Positions 17,051 through 25,909 of a DNA stretch of 64,000 nucleotides are shown one piece after another (within the stretch, counting starts at the first letter, position 1; each line of letters begins with the position of its first letter). The stretch covers positions 544,384 through 608,383 of the forward strand of contig DATETJ010000009.1 of assembly GCA_035283685.1 (NCBI GenBank), written 5' to 3'. Under the pieces are notes generated by a model. The model made no database searches and had not been told where the DNA came from. It saw only the letters and a list, made by a program, of their open reading frames with translations. The DNA is from Candidatus Bathyarchaeia archaeon. GTDB taxonomy: Archaea > Thermoproteota > Bathyarchaeia > Bathyarchaeales > Bathyarchaeaceae. Position numbers and translations under genes: made by a program.

Positions 17051-17326
17051 CTATTCCAGCCGCTTGATGACATGATAACCAAACTTCGTCTTAACAATGG
17101 ATGAAAGCTGACCCTTCTGCAACGCAAAGGCAACTGTCTCAAACTCTTTCACCATCTGTCCCCTGCCAAAAGTGCTAAGATCGCCGCCACGTTTCCCAGA
17201 AGGACACAATGAAACTTCCCGAGCAATGTTGGCAAATTTCTCGCCTTTCCCCAAGCGTTCTAGTATTTTCCTTGCTTCTGTCTCGGTCTTCACAAGTATG
17301 TGGGAACAATGAACTTTGTCGGGCAT
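17051..17326 (-). CDS. Parvulin-type peptidyl-prolyl cis-trans isomerase (PpiC)
   Basis: 91 residues, the size of a single parvulin domain: VHCSHILVKTETEARKILE, then GGDLSTFGRGQMVKEFE and VKTKFGYHVIKRLE. It speeds proline isomerisation in protein folding and is probably cytosolic (no signal peptide). ATG 17326 is chosen because a TATA-like ACGTTATAAAG (17349-17359) lies about 25-30 bases upstream, giving a nearly leaderless transcript; the longer frame up to 17434 overlaps the mutase gene and is unlikely. Confidence 0.9.
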   Translation of the reverse strand: MPDKVHCSHILVKTETEARKILERLGKGEKFANIAREVSLCPSGKRGGDLSTFGRGQMVKEFETVAFALQKGQLSSIVKTKFGYHVIKRLE

Positions 17327-17351
17327 ACCGCAGAATGAAAGCCCAGACTCT

Positions 17352-17357
17352 TTATAA
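17352..17357 (-). promoter_or_regulatory. TATA box of the parvulin gene
   Basis: TTATAA on the minus strand, 26-31 bases before ATG 17326, fits a leaderless archaeal transcript. Confidence 0.45.
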
Positions 17358-17379
17358 CGTTTCCCTTGATGGGCGAAGG

Positions 17380-19059
17380 CTAGAAAATTGTAGGTGCTCG
17401 ATAGTCTCCATAGACTTGACGCAATACTTCGCAAATCTCTCCTAAGGTGGCGTATTCTCTAACTGCCCCGATTATAATCGGCATTAGGTTATCGTCACGG
17501 TTCACTGCTTTTTGCAATCGATCCAAAGCGGCGTCAACCTTTCGGTTATCCCTTTTTCGTCTTAGCGTCTTCAGCGTTTCCACCTGTTTCTCCTCCACTA
17601 CTGGGTTGACCCGCAGAGTCTTTAGGAGTGTCTTCCTCTCAGTTGCGAACTGATTCAAGCCCACTACCACTCGCTCGTTTGCTTCAATTTCTCGCTGATG
17701 TCGATATGCGCTTTCAACAATTTCCCTTTGCATGTACCCCTTTTCGATGGCTGCAACAGCGCCTCCCATTTCATCGATTTTGTCGATGTACTTAACCGCT
17801 TCTTCCTCAATTCGATTGGTCATAGACTCGATGCAGTAAGAGCCAGCTAGGGGGTCAACAGTGTCCGTTACACCGCTTTCGTAGCCTATGATCTGCTGTG
17901 TTCTTAAAGCGATCGTTACGGCTTCTTCAGTAGGCGTGGCATAAGCTTCATCAAACGAATTCGTGTGCAGAGACTGAGTCCCGCCCAGAACAGCAGCTAA
18001 TGCTTGCAACGTCACGCGTATCACGTTGTTAAGTGGCTGCTGGGCGGTCAGAGCCACTCCTGAAGTCTGGGTGTGAAAACGCAGTTGCCACGAAGCCAGA
18101 TTCTTAGCCTTGAATCTCTCATGCATTATTTTTGCCCATAAACGACGAGCCGCACGAAACTTCGCTATCTCTTCCAAGAAATTGTTCTGGGCTGCAAAAA
18201 AGAAGGACAAGCGACCAGCAAACTCGTCCAAGTTTAGCCCTCGCTCTGTCGCTGCGCCAACATAAGCTATGCCGTTGGCTAATGTGAAAGCTATCTCTTG
18301 GGGCGCTGTGGCGCCTGCTTCGCGAATGTGGTAGCCACTTATGCTTATGGTGTTCCATTTCGGCATGTTTTTGGCGCAGTATTCGAAAATGTCCGTGACC
18401 AACTTCATCGAAGCTTTTGGTGGAAAGATGTACAAGCCGCGGGCAACATACTCTTTCAATATGTCGTTTTGAACCGTTCCATCCAGTTTCGCTTGTGGCA
18501 CTCCTTGCTTTTCACCCACAGCTGCGTACATGGCTAGCAACACCGTGGCAGGCGCATTAATCGTCATTGAAGTTGTAACCTTGTCCAATGGAATGCCGTT
18601 GAACAGGATTTCCATGTCTCTGAGGCTGCTTACGCTGACGCCCACCTTACCGACCTCACCCCGAGCGAGAGCTTGGTCGCAATCGAAACCCATCTGAGTG
18701 GGTAAGTCGAAAGCCACGCTAAGCCCTGTCTGCCCATGGTGAAGCAGATACTTGAACCGCTTGTTCGTCTGCTGAGCCGTTCCAAAACCAGCGTACTGCC
18801 TCATGGTCCAGAGTCGACCGCGATACATAGTCGGGTAAATGCCACGCGTGAACGGATACTCGCCCGGAAAAGCCACTTCTTTCGTGTAATTGACTTTTTC
18901 GATGTGTAGGGGAGAGTAAACCCGTTCCAACGGCAACTTAGAATCCGTTTCGAACTGTTTCTTGCGTTCAGCAAACCTTTCAAGAGTCTTGGCGAGTATC
19001 TCTCGTTTCCATTTTTCTTCCTGCACCTGAATACGTCTAAATTGCTCTTCGTTGAACAT
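17380..19059 (-). CDS. mcmA1: Methylmalonyl-CoA mutase, large (catalytic) subunit
   Basis: 559 residues, the length of archaeal large subunits that lack the B12-binding domain. Substrate-barrel motifs include [53 protein letters not shown] and TSMTINAPA, then [10 protein letters not shown] and [14 protein letters not shown]. With a separate cobalamin-binding subunit (not in the window) it interconverts methylmalonyl-CoA and succinyl-CoA. Together with the acyl-CoA carboxylase genes at 11-16 kb it outlines propionyl-CoA metabolism. Epimerase, small subunit and MeaB GTPase must be elsewhere. Confidence 0.95.
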   Translation of the reverse strand: MFNEEQFRRIQVQEEKWKREILAKTLERFAERKKQFETDSKLPLERVYSPLHIEKVNYTKEVAFPGEYPFTRGIYPTMYRGRLWTMRQYAGFGTAQQTNKRFKYLLHHGQTGLSVAFDLPTQMGFDCDQALARGEVGKVGVSVSSLRDMEILFNGIPLDKVTTSMTINAPATVLLAMYAAVGEKQGVPQAKLDGTVQNDILKEYVARGLYIFPPKASMKLVTDIFEYCAKNMPKWNTISISGYHIREAGATAPQEIAFTLANGIAYVGAATERGLNLDEFAGRLSFFFAAQNNFLEEIAKFRAARRLWAKIMHERFKAKNLASWQLRFHTQTSGVALTAQQPLNNVIRVTLQALAAVLGGTQSLHTNSFDEAYATPTEEAVTIALRTQQIIGYESGVTDTVDPLAGSYCIESMTNRIEEEAVKYIDKIDEMGGAVAAIEKGYMQREIVESAYRHQREIEANERVVVGLNQFATERKTLLKTLRVNPVVEEKQVETLKTLRRKRDNRKVDAALDRLQKAVNRDDNLMPIIIGAVREYATLGEICEVLRQVYGDYRAPTIF

Positions 19060-19206
19060 ACTGATCCATCTCTTCGTGAGTGGAATACTGAGCGTTTGTA
19101 GTGCTCGGCTGTGCTTTAAAATGTTGTCAACAACGTAACTCGGGTCTTAATGCGCCAAGGAAGTGGTTGCCCCATGCTTAGGATGTCGAGTGCTGAACAA
19201 TAGAAG

Positions 19207-20277
19207 TCAAATGTCTAGCCATTTTCCGTGCTTCATGACCAGTTTGCCGTCGAAGTAGATTTCGCCGTCTCTGCGCAGGTCTTTGATCATGTCCCAGTGA
19301 ACCGCTGAGTCGTTTTGGCTCAATGTCTCCTTATAGCCTCTCCCCAAGGCAAAGTGCACTGTGCCGCCGATCTTCTCGTCGAACAGTATGAGTTTGATTG
19401 CTCTTGCGATGCCGTAGTTGAGACCTATGCCGAACTCGCCGATTCTCTTAGCGCCTTCATCCGTTGATAGTATTTTCTCCAAGAAAGCCTGATTCTTGGC
19501 TGCTTTGGCGTTTACGACTCTTCCCTTTTCAAAAGTCAGGGTGATGTCTTCAACCACGTTTCCAAACCACACCGCTGGCACGTCAAAATGGATACTGCCG
19601 CTAACGCTGTCTTCAACAACGCTTGTGAAAAACTCACCATCAGGCATGTTCTTGTCACCGCTGGCAGCCACGCCTTTTCTGCCTTTAACGTTGAATTCCA
19701 GCCGAGTGTCGGAACTCACTATTTCAACCTTATCCGCGGCATCCACGTTCTCTTTGAGGATGTGAAGCTTCTTTGACACTTCTGACCAATCGATCAGGCA
19801 CGCGTTATACACAAAGTCTTCAAACTCCGGCAACGACATTTCAGCCTCCTGAGCGAAGGCTTCAGTTGGATAAGCAAAAATGACCCAGCGCGTTTTTTCA
19901 ACTCTCCAGTCGTTCACCGCCTTCAATGCTTTCATTCTGGCGCTGATTCTTGTCGGGTCGATGCTTGAAAGTTCTTTAACGTTCGACGGCGCACCCAACG
20001 AAATGTAGACATCAGTGCTCTTTATCTCAACCATGTCATGTTCAGGGACAAAACTCAACTGCTCATCGCTGGCGTGCTTAAAGAAAGCATACCTTGCTCC
20101 TGGCAGTTCAGGTCGAATCCATGGATGCGCGCCACGTAAAAGAGCCTGCTTATAGATTTCTAGAGCGAGATCTCTTGCAGAAGCATCCGCTCGAATTAAA
20201 ACACGGTCGCCTCTCTTGGTCTTAGTAGAGTAATCGATGAGAAGCTTGGCCACTTCAACCGTTCTCTCGTCCACCAT
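19207..20277 (-). CDS. M29-family aminopeptidase (AmpS-like metallopeptidase)
   Basis: About 356 residues from ATG 20277 (MVDERTVEVAKLL); the longer frame adds 16 poor residues. Metal-ligand motifs of the M29 clan appear in order: NMPDGEFFTS, GEFGIGLN, HFALGRGYKE and HWDMIKDL, with Glu, Glu, His and His/Asp as the expected ligands. The enzyme removes N-terminal amino acids from peptides in the cytoplasm. It may process peptides made by the exported subtilase at 3.7-8.8 kb, though this is only a guess. It stands alone, with its own promoter region between 20278 and 20468. Confidence 0.88.
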   Translation of the reverse strand: MVDERTVEVAKLLIDYSTKTKRGDRVLIRADASARDLALEIYKQALLRGAHPWIRPELPGARYAFFKHASDEQLSFVPEHDMVEIKSTDVYISLGAPSNVKELSSIDPTRISARMKALKAVNDWRVEKTRWVIFAYPTEAFAQEAEMSLPEFEDFVYNACLIDWSEVSKKLHILKENVDAADKVEIVSSDTRLEFNVKGRKGVAASGDKNMPDGEFFTSVVEDSVSGSIHFDVPAVWFGNVVEDITLTFEKGRVVNAKAAKNQAFLEKILSTDEGAKRIGEFGIGLNYGIARAIKLILFDEKIGGTVHFALGRGYKETLSQNDSAVHWDMIKDLRRDGEIYFDGKLVMKHGKWLDI

Positions 20278-20468
20278 TTCAGATGCACCCGCAGATACTT
20301 TGTGGATAAAACATAAGCTAGGCATTTAAGCATAGCGTGTGCCTATTAAATTTTCTGAAATGAAACTTTCCGAGGCGTTTCTCTGGGATTTATAGGAGTT
20401 TAGACAAAATATACGAAATTCTTATTTAACCATAGCCTCGTTGATGTTGAGAATTCCCAAATAGAGGC

Positions 20469-21245
20469 GTGAAATACATCATGGAAAAGCCTAGAATCCG
20501 ATTCGGTCCTTTACAGATCGCAATGACGGCTATTAACGCTGCTCTTTATGCAGTTATTGGATTGGCTACCAGTCTGGGCATCTTTGCACCACCACCAATA
20601 GGAACAGTTCGATTTTGGCCTGTGGTGATTATCCCAGGCGTCTTCGCTGCGCTTTTTGGCCCGTTGGTTGGCGGAATAGGTGCGGCTGTTGGCATCTTCG
20701 TAAGCGACATGTTTGTCCACGGCAATGCACTTCTCAGCGTAACGGTCGGTGTTACTTCAAACTTCATCGGCTTCTATTTAGTGGGTTACATCGCGCAGAA
20801 AAGGCTAGACTTGAGGAAACTTGCGCCAGTTCTCATATTGGGCGTTCTGATCATCGTGATAGGCCTTTATTCAATCATGTTCCTGCCGGAGAACTTCGGA
20901 TTCACAGGATTGTCACAAACCGATAGCGCCATTCTTTTTCTGGGGGCAGTAGGCGGAAGCTACGCGCTCATAATAGTCGCAGTTGCCCTGTGGCCTGAAT
21001 GGAAAAGCTACGAAGTCGCCTCAGTTATCGGCTTAGCGGTTGGAAGCGCCATAATTGGCATAGGGCTATGGGCGTTCACACAGCTCTTCACAATATTCGG
21101 CTTGTCTAAGGTTCCCTTCTACTTCAGTGCACTCTGGTTCGTCTGGACATTCACGACAGAGATTCCCTTCCTAATGATACTTGGTCCGCCAATACTCAAA
21201 GCCTGTTATCGAGCTTTCCCATCTTTGAAGCCTAAAGAGCAATGA
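20469..21245 (+). CDS. ECF transporter S-component-like membrane protein
   Basis: 258 residues with about six or seven hydrophobic segments. The first part, LQIAMTAINAALYAVIGLAT followed by VVIIPGVFAALFGPLVGGIG and a short loop, matches the substrate-specificity subunit of ECF-type vitamin uptake systems. ATG 20481 (MEKPR) is a possible second start. It is 12 bases upstream of pantoate kinase in the same direction, so import of a coenzyme A precursor is a reasonable guess, but the energising ECF subunits are not here. A TATA-like TTATTTAACC lies near 20421. Confidence 0.7.
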   Translation: MKYIMEKPRIRFGPLQIAMTAINAALYAVIGLATSLGIFAPPPIGTVRFWPVVIIPGVFAALFGPLVGGIGAAVGIFVSDMFVHGNALLSVTVGVTSNFIGFYLVGYIAQKRLDLRKLAPVLILGVLIIVIGLYSIMFLPENFGFTGLSQTDSAILFLGAVGGSYALIIVAVALWPEWKSYEVASVIGLAVGSAIIGIGLWAFTQLFTIFGLSKVPFYFSALWFVWTFTTEIPFLMILGPPILKACYRAFPSLKPKEQ

Positions 21246-21257
21246 GGCAAAACTTTC

Positions 21258-22190
21258 GTGAGAAAAGCCAGTGCTTTCAGCCCAGCGGGCATATCGAGTT
21301 TCTTTCAGATTTGCGACACTGAACCTGATGGAGCACCAATCACAGATCTGAAGAGAGTTGGGGCTCGCGGCGGCGGCTTCGGCTTAAAGAAAGGCGTGCT
21401 CACAAACGTGACTGTTGCCAGATCAAGACGGATGACTATAGAGATTTTCATAAATGGAAAACTTGCACCTGAGGCACTGACGACACATACAGTTGTAGAC
21501 ATGTTACTGGAAAAGGTTGACAAGCCGTGCACTGTCACAGTTCAGCACAGGGTTGAAGTGCCGATTGGAGCCGGCTTTGGAGCAAGTGCAGGCGGCGCCT
21601 TAACCACCGGACTAGCTTTGTCCAAAGCTCTGGACGTAAATCTCACCCTTCATGAGATTGGTCGCATCGCTCATGTGGCAGAAGTGAAATGTAAGACCGG
21701 ACTTGGCACGGTTAGCGGCATTCTGTATGGAGGCGGATGCGTCATCGTCTTAGAGCCAGGCGCGCCAAATCATGGATCAGTTGACTCCATACCCATCCCA
21801 CCTGACCATCACGTAGTCGCAGGTGTTTTCGAGCCTCGCCTAACCAGCGAGTTTCTCAAATCAACAAAAAGACGAGTGATAATCAACAAGGTGGGCCAGA
21901 AAACTTTAGAGCGCATTCTTGCTGAACCCTCACTGGAGAATTTTCTTCACTCTTGCAAGGAATTTGCCCAAAAAACAGGTTTGGCGACAAAACGAGTCAT
22001 TAAGCTCATGCATGCGGCGGAAAACGCTGGTGCTGTCGGCGCGGCTCAAAACATGCTTGGTGAAGCTGTACATGCTTTGGTTGAAAGGGATAAGGTTAAA
22101 AGTGTTCTTTCTGCTTTTGAAAGGGTTCTTCCACCCGACAAAATCGTTGTGGCGGAAGTCAGCCTGAGCGGCGCTCAACTGGTAACGTGA
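21258..22190 (+). CDS. Pantoate kinase (archaeal GHMP-family)
   Basis: 310 residues from GTG 21258. KASAFSPAGISSFF is the substrate-binding opening, GAGFGASAGGALTTGLALS the GHMP ATP-binding loop, and GLGTVSGILYGGG a second glycine motif. In archaea this enzyme phosphorylates pantoate, the first dedicated step of the archaeal CoA route; phosphopantothenate synthetase then adds beta-alanine. The next gene, PPAT, starts eight bases downstream and belongs to the same pathway. Part of a four-gene run from the ECF-like gene to DUF763. Confidence 0.9.
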   Translation: MRKASAFSPAGISSFFQICDTEPDGAPITDLKRVGARGGGFGLKKGVLTNVTVARSRRMTIEIFINGKLAPEALTTHTVVDMLLEKVDKPCTVTVQHRVEVPIGAGFGASAGGALTTGLALSKALDVNLTLHEIGRIAHVAEVKCKTGLGTVSGILYGGGCVIVLEPGAPNHGSVDSIPIPPDHHVVAGVFEPRLTSEFLKSTKRRVIINKVGQKTLERILAEPSLENFLHSCKEFAQKTGLATKRVIKLMHAAENAGAVGAAQNMLGEAVHALVERDKVKSVLSAFERVLPPDKIVVAEVSLSGAQLVT

Positions 22191-22197
22191 ACCTAGC

Positions 22198-22686
22198 ATG
22201 GCTAGAAAATTCAGCACGGTGCTCGTAGGCGGAACCTTCGACGAATTTCACAAAGGGCACAGAGCCTTGATTACAACTGCTTTTGAAGCGGCAGAACGCG
22301 TCATGATCGGCTTGTCCTCTGATCCGCTGGCTCGAGAGTTGAGGAAAAACCATGAAATCGCGACCTACGAAGTGCGGCTCAAGGAATTGAGAAGGTTCTT
22401 GAAGAAATTGGGTGTGTTTGAGCGAGCCAAAATCGTCCCGTTGGACACATCCTATGGCGTAACCTTGTCAACAACCATAGCCGACGCATTGGTTTTGAGC
22501 CAAGAAACCGAGCCTGTTGGCATAGACATTAACAGGAAGCGAAAAGCAAGCGGACTAAAACCGTTAGAGCTAATCGTCATCAACATGGTGCCAGCTGAAG
22601 ACCGCGTTCCCATTTCAACAACTAGGATTCGACGCGGAGAAATCGACCGAGAAGGCCACTTGAAACTGCACAAAGAGCATCTTTAA
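22198..22686 (+). CDS. coaD: Archaeal phosphopantetheine adenylyltransferase (PPAT)
   Basis: 162 residues. GGTFDEFHKGHRALI is the nucleotidyltransferase HxGH-type motif and ISTTRIRRGEID the ISSTxxR-type motif at the C terminus. It transfers AMP from ATP to 4'-phosphopantetheine, giving dephospho-CoA. Length is normal for the archaeal form. Eight bases after pantoate kinase: a CoA-synthesis operon. CoA is heavily used by the acyl-CoA enzymes elsewhere in this window. Confidence 0.92.
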   Translation: MARKFSTVLVGGTFDEFHKGHRALITTAFEAAERVMIGLSSDPLARELRKNHEIATYEVRLKELRRFLKKLGVFERAKIVPLDTSYGVTLSTTIADALVLSQETEPVGIDINRKRKASGLKPLELIVINMVPAEDRVPISTTRIRRGEIDREGHLKLHKEHL

Positions 22687-22692
22687 TACAGT

Positions 22693-23850
22693 TTGGGGAC
22701 TCCATACTATACCCTTTATTACAGGTGCACAGGAGTGCAGAAAACAGGCGTTGCACAGCTTCCGCTGCATCATGGACGGGCACCACATTGGCTCGTAAAA
22801 CGAATGATCAAGCTAGCCGACGAAATCACAACAATAATCATCGATGAATACGGCCGAGCCGAGCTTCTTCGGCGGATCTCCGATCCCTATTGGTTTCAAG
22901 CTTTGGGCTGTGTACTTGGCTATGATTGGCACTCCTCAGGTGTCACAACGGTTTTGACAGGAGTTCTCAAAAGCGCGATGAAGCCCGACACGCACGGATT
23001 GGCTGTGTGCGGCGGCAAGGGCAAAACCTCGCGCAAGGCACCAGAGGAAATCGCTCAAGTTAGCGATCTCTTTAACTTACTAACAAGCACTGCTGAAGCA
23101 TTGCAGTACGCGAGTCGAATGAGTGCCAAAGTGGACAACACGGCGATTCAAGCTGGCTATCAGTTGTATCATCACGCTTTTTTTGTGGCTGAAAGCAGCG
23201 AGTGGGCAGTTGTGCAACAGGGCATGAGCGCCCACGACAGAACTGCGAGGCGTTATCACTGGCTCAGTGAACATGTTCAGAGCTTTGTGGCGGAACCGCA
23301 TGACGCCATTGTGGGTGACGCCAAACGAGACGCGGCTTTGAACATGACAGCTAAAGAGAGCGAAAACTGCAGAAAAGTCTCAACCGATCTTGCTAAGGAG
23401 AAGCCTGAAAAACTTATGCGGTTGCTAGGGTCGATCAGACCTGCCCGTCAAACATCGCTGCACAAATGGATGTCAGAGGATAGGACTAAGAGCCATTCTG
23501 TAGAATGGATTTCGATGCCGAAAACTCTCAACTGGAAACTGGCAAAAAGGCTCTACGAGTTCCATCCCAAGGACTATGAGGAACTGCTTAGCTTGAGACG
23601 GGTTGGTCCTGCCACAGTTCGAGGCTTGGCTCTCATAGCTGAACTTGTCTACGGAGCATCTCCCAGCTGGAAAGATCCAGTCAAGTATTCATTCGCTTAC
23701 GGTGGAAAAGACGGTGCCCCTTATCCCGTTGATCGAAAAGCCATGGACCAATCCATAGAAATCCTCGAGAACGCTATAAGAAACGCCAAGATGGGCAGCG
23801 ACGAGAGGCTGAAGTCGCTTCAGAGACTTCATAGATATAATTCGGTCTGA
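22693..23850 (+). CDS. DUF763 family protein
   Basis: The frame gives 385 residues; GTG 22735 may be the real start because conservation begins at VQKTGVAQLPLHHGRAPHWL. Other family hallmarks are LGYDWHSSGVTT and CGGKGKTSRKAPEEI, plus LLSLRRVGPATVRGLALIAE near the C terminus, which looks like a helix-hairpin-helix DNA-contact motif. DUF763 proteins occur in archaea and thermophilic bacteria; function not established, with nucleic-acid processing suspected. An ACTATACCC TATA-like element sits near 22706. Confidence 0.85.
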   Translation: MGTPYYTLYYRCTGVQKTGVAQLPLHHGRAPHWLVKRMIKLADEITTIIIDEYGRAELLRRISDPYWFQALGCVLGYDWHSSGVTTVLTGVLKSAMKPDTHGLAVCGGKGKTSRKAPEEIAQVSDLFNLLTSTAEALQYASRMSAKVDNTAIQAGYQLYHHAFFVAESSEWAVVQQGMSAHDRTARRYHWLSEHVQSFVAEPHDAIVGDAKRDAALNMTAKESENCRKVSTDLAKEKPEKLMRLLGSIRPARQTSLHKWMSEDRTKSHSVEWISMPKTLNWKLAKRLYEFHPKDYEELLSLRRVGPATVRGLALIAELVYGASPSWKDPVKYSFAYGGKDGAPYPVDRKAMDQSIEILENAIRNAKMGSDERLKSLQRLHRYNSV

Positions 23851-23860
23851 GCGAGCGAAG

Positions 23861-24700
23861 ATGACAGAAAAACTGCGCGGAGAAAATCGAATTAGGGAAT
23901 TCAAGCAAGTTGCCAAAAAACTGACTTCCAGACTATCCTCATTTGAGGGTGTACTTGGCATCGCTTTCATCGGGGGCTTGGTAAGAGGCTTTGCTGACAA
24001 ATACTCCGATTTGGACATCATAGTTTTGCTGGCTAGGAGAGATGAGCAGCTTAGAAGGCAATTTTATGATTTGAGCTCAGATGTGGCAAGAGTGTCTGGC
24101 GTAGACGTGGACCTAGAGGTTCATTTCATCGATGATTTCAAAGGGCAGAAATGGGACGAGATCGACAGATGGGAGTTTTCCAAAGTCAAAATCGTGTTCG
24201 ATCCCGAGGGAGTGGTCCAAAGAGTCTTTAGAGAGAAGCTGAAGCAGCCCAAGGATTTTTGGACCAAACGAATTGCACTGCTCGCCGAGTATATGAAATG
24301 GTACTGTTGCCCACCCAAAGAAAACGTGGGAACCGTTGCCCAAACTTGGGTTGACAGAGGCGACTTGCTTTCTGCACATTATTGCCTGAATTATGCTGTC
24401 GATCTTGTGCTGAAGGTTGTCTTTACGTTGAATAAGGAGCATTTACCTGCTCCAAAATGGCGACTTTTCTACTCATATAATCTGAAGTGGTTGCCAAAGG
24501 GATTTTCGAAGCTCATCAAAGATGCGATGAAAGCCACGGATTTCTCGACGGATGAGCTGGAATTCAGGTTAAGAGCCTTACGAGAGTTGTGGCATGGTGT
24601 TGTGCCCAAGATTAGAGATGTAACTGGGTTGACGATGGAGGAACTGTCTGAGTATTTCGTTGAAAAGATACTTCGTGTCCGTGCCGCCAAATATAAGTGA
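23861..24700 (+). CDS. Nucleotidyltransferase-domain protein
   Basis: 279 residues. IAFIGGLVRGFADKYSDLDI gives the pol-beta-type GG...DxD signature (metal-binding Asp pair in SDLDI), with a third acidic strand VDLEVHFID. The rest is helical, with DLLSAHYCLNYAVDLVLKVV and ELWHGVVP as in HEPN-like or DUF4037-type partners. It probably transfers a nucleotide to an unknown target; antitoxin-like or tRNA/antibiotic-modifying roles are all possible. It is 10 bases after DUF763, and its end overlaps the promoter region of the reductase operon. Confidence 0.7.
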   Translation: MTEKLRGENRIREFKQVAKKLTSRLSSFEGVLGIAFIGGLVRGFADKYSDLDIIVLLARRDEQLRRQFYDLSSDVARVSGVDVDLEVHFIDDFKGQKWDEIDRWEFSKVKIVFDPEGVVQRVFREKLKQPKDFWTKRIALLAEYMKWYCCPPKENVGTVAQTWVDRGDLLSAHYCLNYAVDLVLKVVFTLNKEHLPAPKWRLFYSYNLKWLPKGFSKLIKDAMKATDFSTDELEFRLRALRELWHGVVPKIRDVTGLTMEELSEYFVEKILRVRAAKYK

Positions 24701-24745
24701 GAAGTCTTTTATATTTGAAGTCCGATGAGTTATATACCAAATATA
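24688..24745. promoter_or_regulatory. Promoter and repeated half-sites upstream of the benzoyl-CoA reductase operon
   Basis: CAAATATA occurs at 24688-24695 and 24738-24745, and its reverse complement TATATTTG at 24710-24717. Between them TTATATAC (24730-24737) is a good TATA box, giving an expected start of transcription near 24758 and a short leader before GTG 24769. The same CAAATATA lies at 32261-32268 in front of the operon's likely regulators. Part of the match may only reflect TATA-like AT richness. Confidence 0.45.
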
Positions 24746-24768
24746 TATGTGACGAAGAAGGCTTCACC

Positions 24769-25908
24769 GTGATTGATGGGATATTTCAGCAATTCAGAGA
24801 GTGGATTGACAAGAGGCATGAGTACGCAAAAGCCTGGAAAGAGAAGAATCAAGGCAAGGTCACTGGCTATTTGTGCACTTATGTGCCCGAGGAAATCCTT
24901 TACGCAGCAGATGTTCTGCCTGTTAGAATCTTAGGCAGCCACGAGCCGCCGACGGTAACGGAGCCCTACATATTTGCCATGTACTGTCACTTTTGCCGCG
25001 ACTGCTTAGCCCAAGGACTCAAGGGCAGATTCGAGTACTTAGACGGAATAATCGAGGGTCAGTCGTGTCTTCACCTGCGGCAGGCTTTCAACGCTTGGCG
25101 GCTACACATACCCATCGACTATGCTTACTACATTTACGTGCCTCATGGGATCCAGACAAAGCGCGCCATACCATATTTCACAAAGGAGCTGGACAAATTC
25201 AAGCAGGGCCTTGAGAAATGGACAGGCAAAGCCATCACAAATGACGATTTAGACAAAGGGATTCAGATTCTCAACCGCAACCGAGAACTAATGAGAAAAA
25301 TCACTGAGTTCAGAAAGTTGAACCCGCCGAAACTGACCGGTTTAGAAGCCATGGAGATGACGCTTGCCAGCCAAATGGTTGACAAAAGAGAGCACAATAA
25401 GCTTTTGGAGCAGCTTCTGCAGGAGCTTCCAAACCGTCAGCTTGACCGCAAGTCAGACATCCGCCTTATGATAATTGGCAGCGAAGACGATGATCGTGTT
25501 TTTATGAAGAACGTAGAAGCTCTGGGCGCTACCTTTGTCGTGGATGAACACTGCACAGGCACTCGCTACTATTGGGACAATGTTACACCACAGGAAGACC
25601 GGCTTGCAGCAATCGCAACGCGATACGTCAATCGTGTGCCCTGTCCGAGCAAAGATTGGCCTGAACTCACTCGAATTCAGCATGCAGTTAACTTGGCAAA
25701 AGAATACAACGTTAATGGCGCGTTGATTATTCAGAACAAATTCTGCGACCCCCATGGCATCGAGATTCCGCCATTGAAAGATGCTTTAGACGAGGTTGGA
25801 GTGCAAACATATCCGCTGGAGTTCGATGTCACCGTGCCGTGGGGCCAGTTCCGAACTCGAGTGGAAGCGTTTCTTGAAACATTAACTGGATTGGAGGAGT
25901 TGTTCTAA
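24769..25908 (+). CDS. bzdN: Benzoyl-CoA reductase BzdN/BcrC-like subunit (2-hydroxyacyl-CoA dehydratase family)
   Basis: 379 residues from GTG 24769, chosen because TTATATAC upstream lies inside the longer frame that starts at 24697. Family features are VTGYLCTYVPEEILYAADVL near the start, the cysteines of YCHFCRDCLAQ and IEGQSCLHLRQAF, and SEDDDRVFMKNVEALGA in the C half. With the next gene it would form the substrate-reducing [4Fe-4S] half of an ATP-driven ring reductase. The operon order C-B-ATPase-ATPase-ferredoxin copies bzdNOPQM of Azoarcus. Substrate could also be another aromatic or unsaturated acyl-CoA. Confidence 0.82.
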   Translation: MIDGIFQQFREWIDKRHEYAKAWKEKNQGKVTGYLCTYVPEEILYAADVLPVRILGSHEPPTVTEPYIFAMYCHFCRDCLAQGLKGRFEYLDGIIEGQSCLHLRQAFNAWRLHIPIDYAYYIYVPHGIQTKRAIPYFTKELDKFKQGLEKWTGKAITNDDLDKGIQILNRNRELMRKITEFRKLNPPKLTGLEAMEMTLASQMVDKREHNKLLEQLLQELPNRQLDRKSDIRLMIIGSEDDDRVFMKNVEALGATFVVDEHCTGTRYYWDNVTPQEDRLAAIATRYVNRVPCPSKDWPELTRIQHAVNLAKEYNVNGALIIQNKFCDPHGIEIPPLKDALDEVGVQTYPLEFDVTVPWGQFRTRVEAFLETLTGLEELF

Positions 25909-25909
25909 A

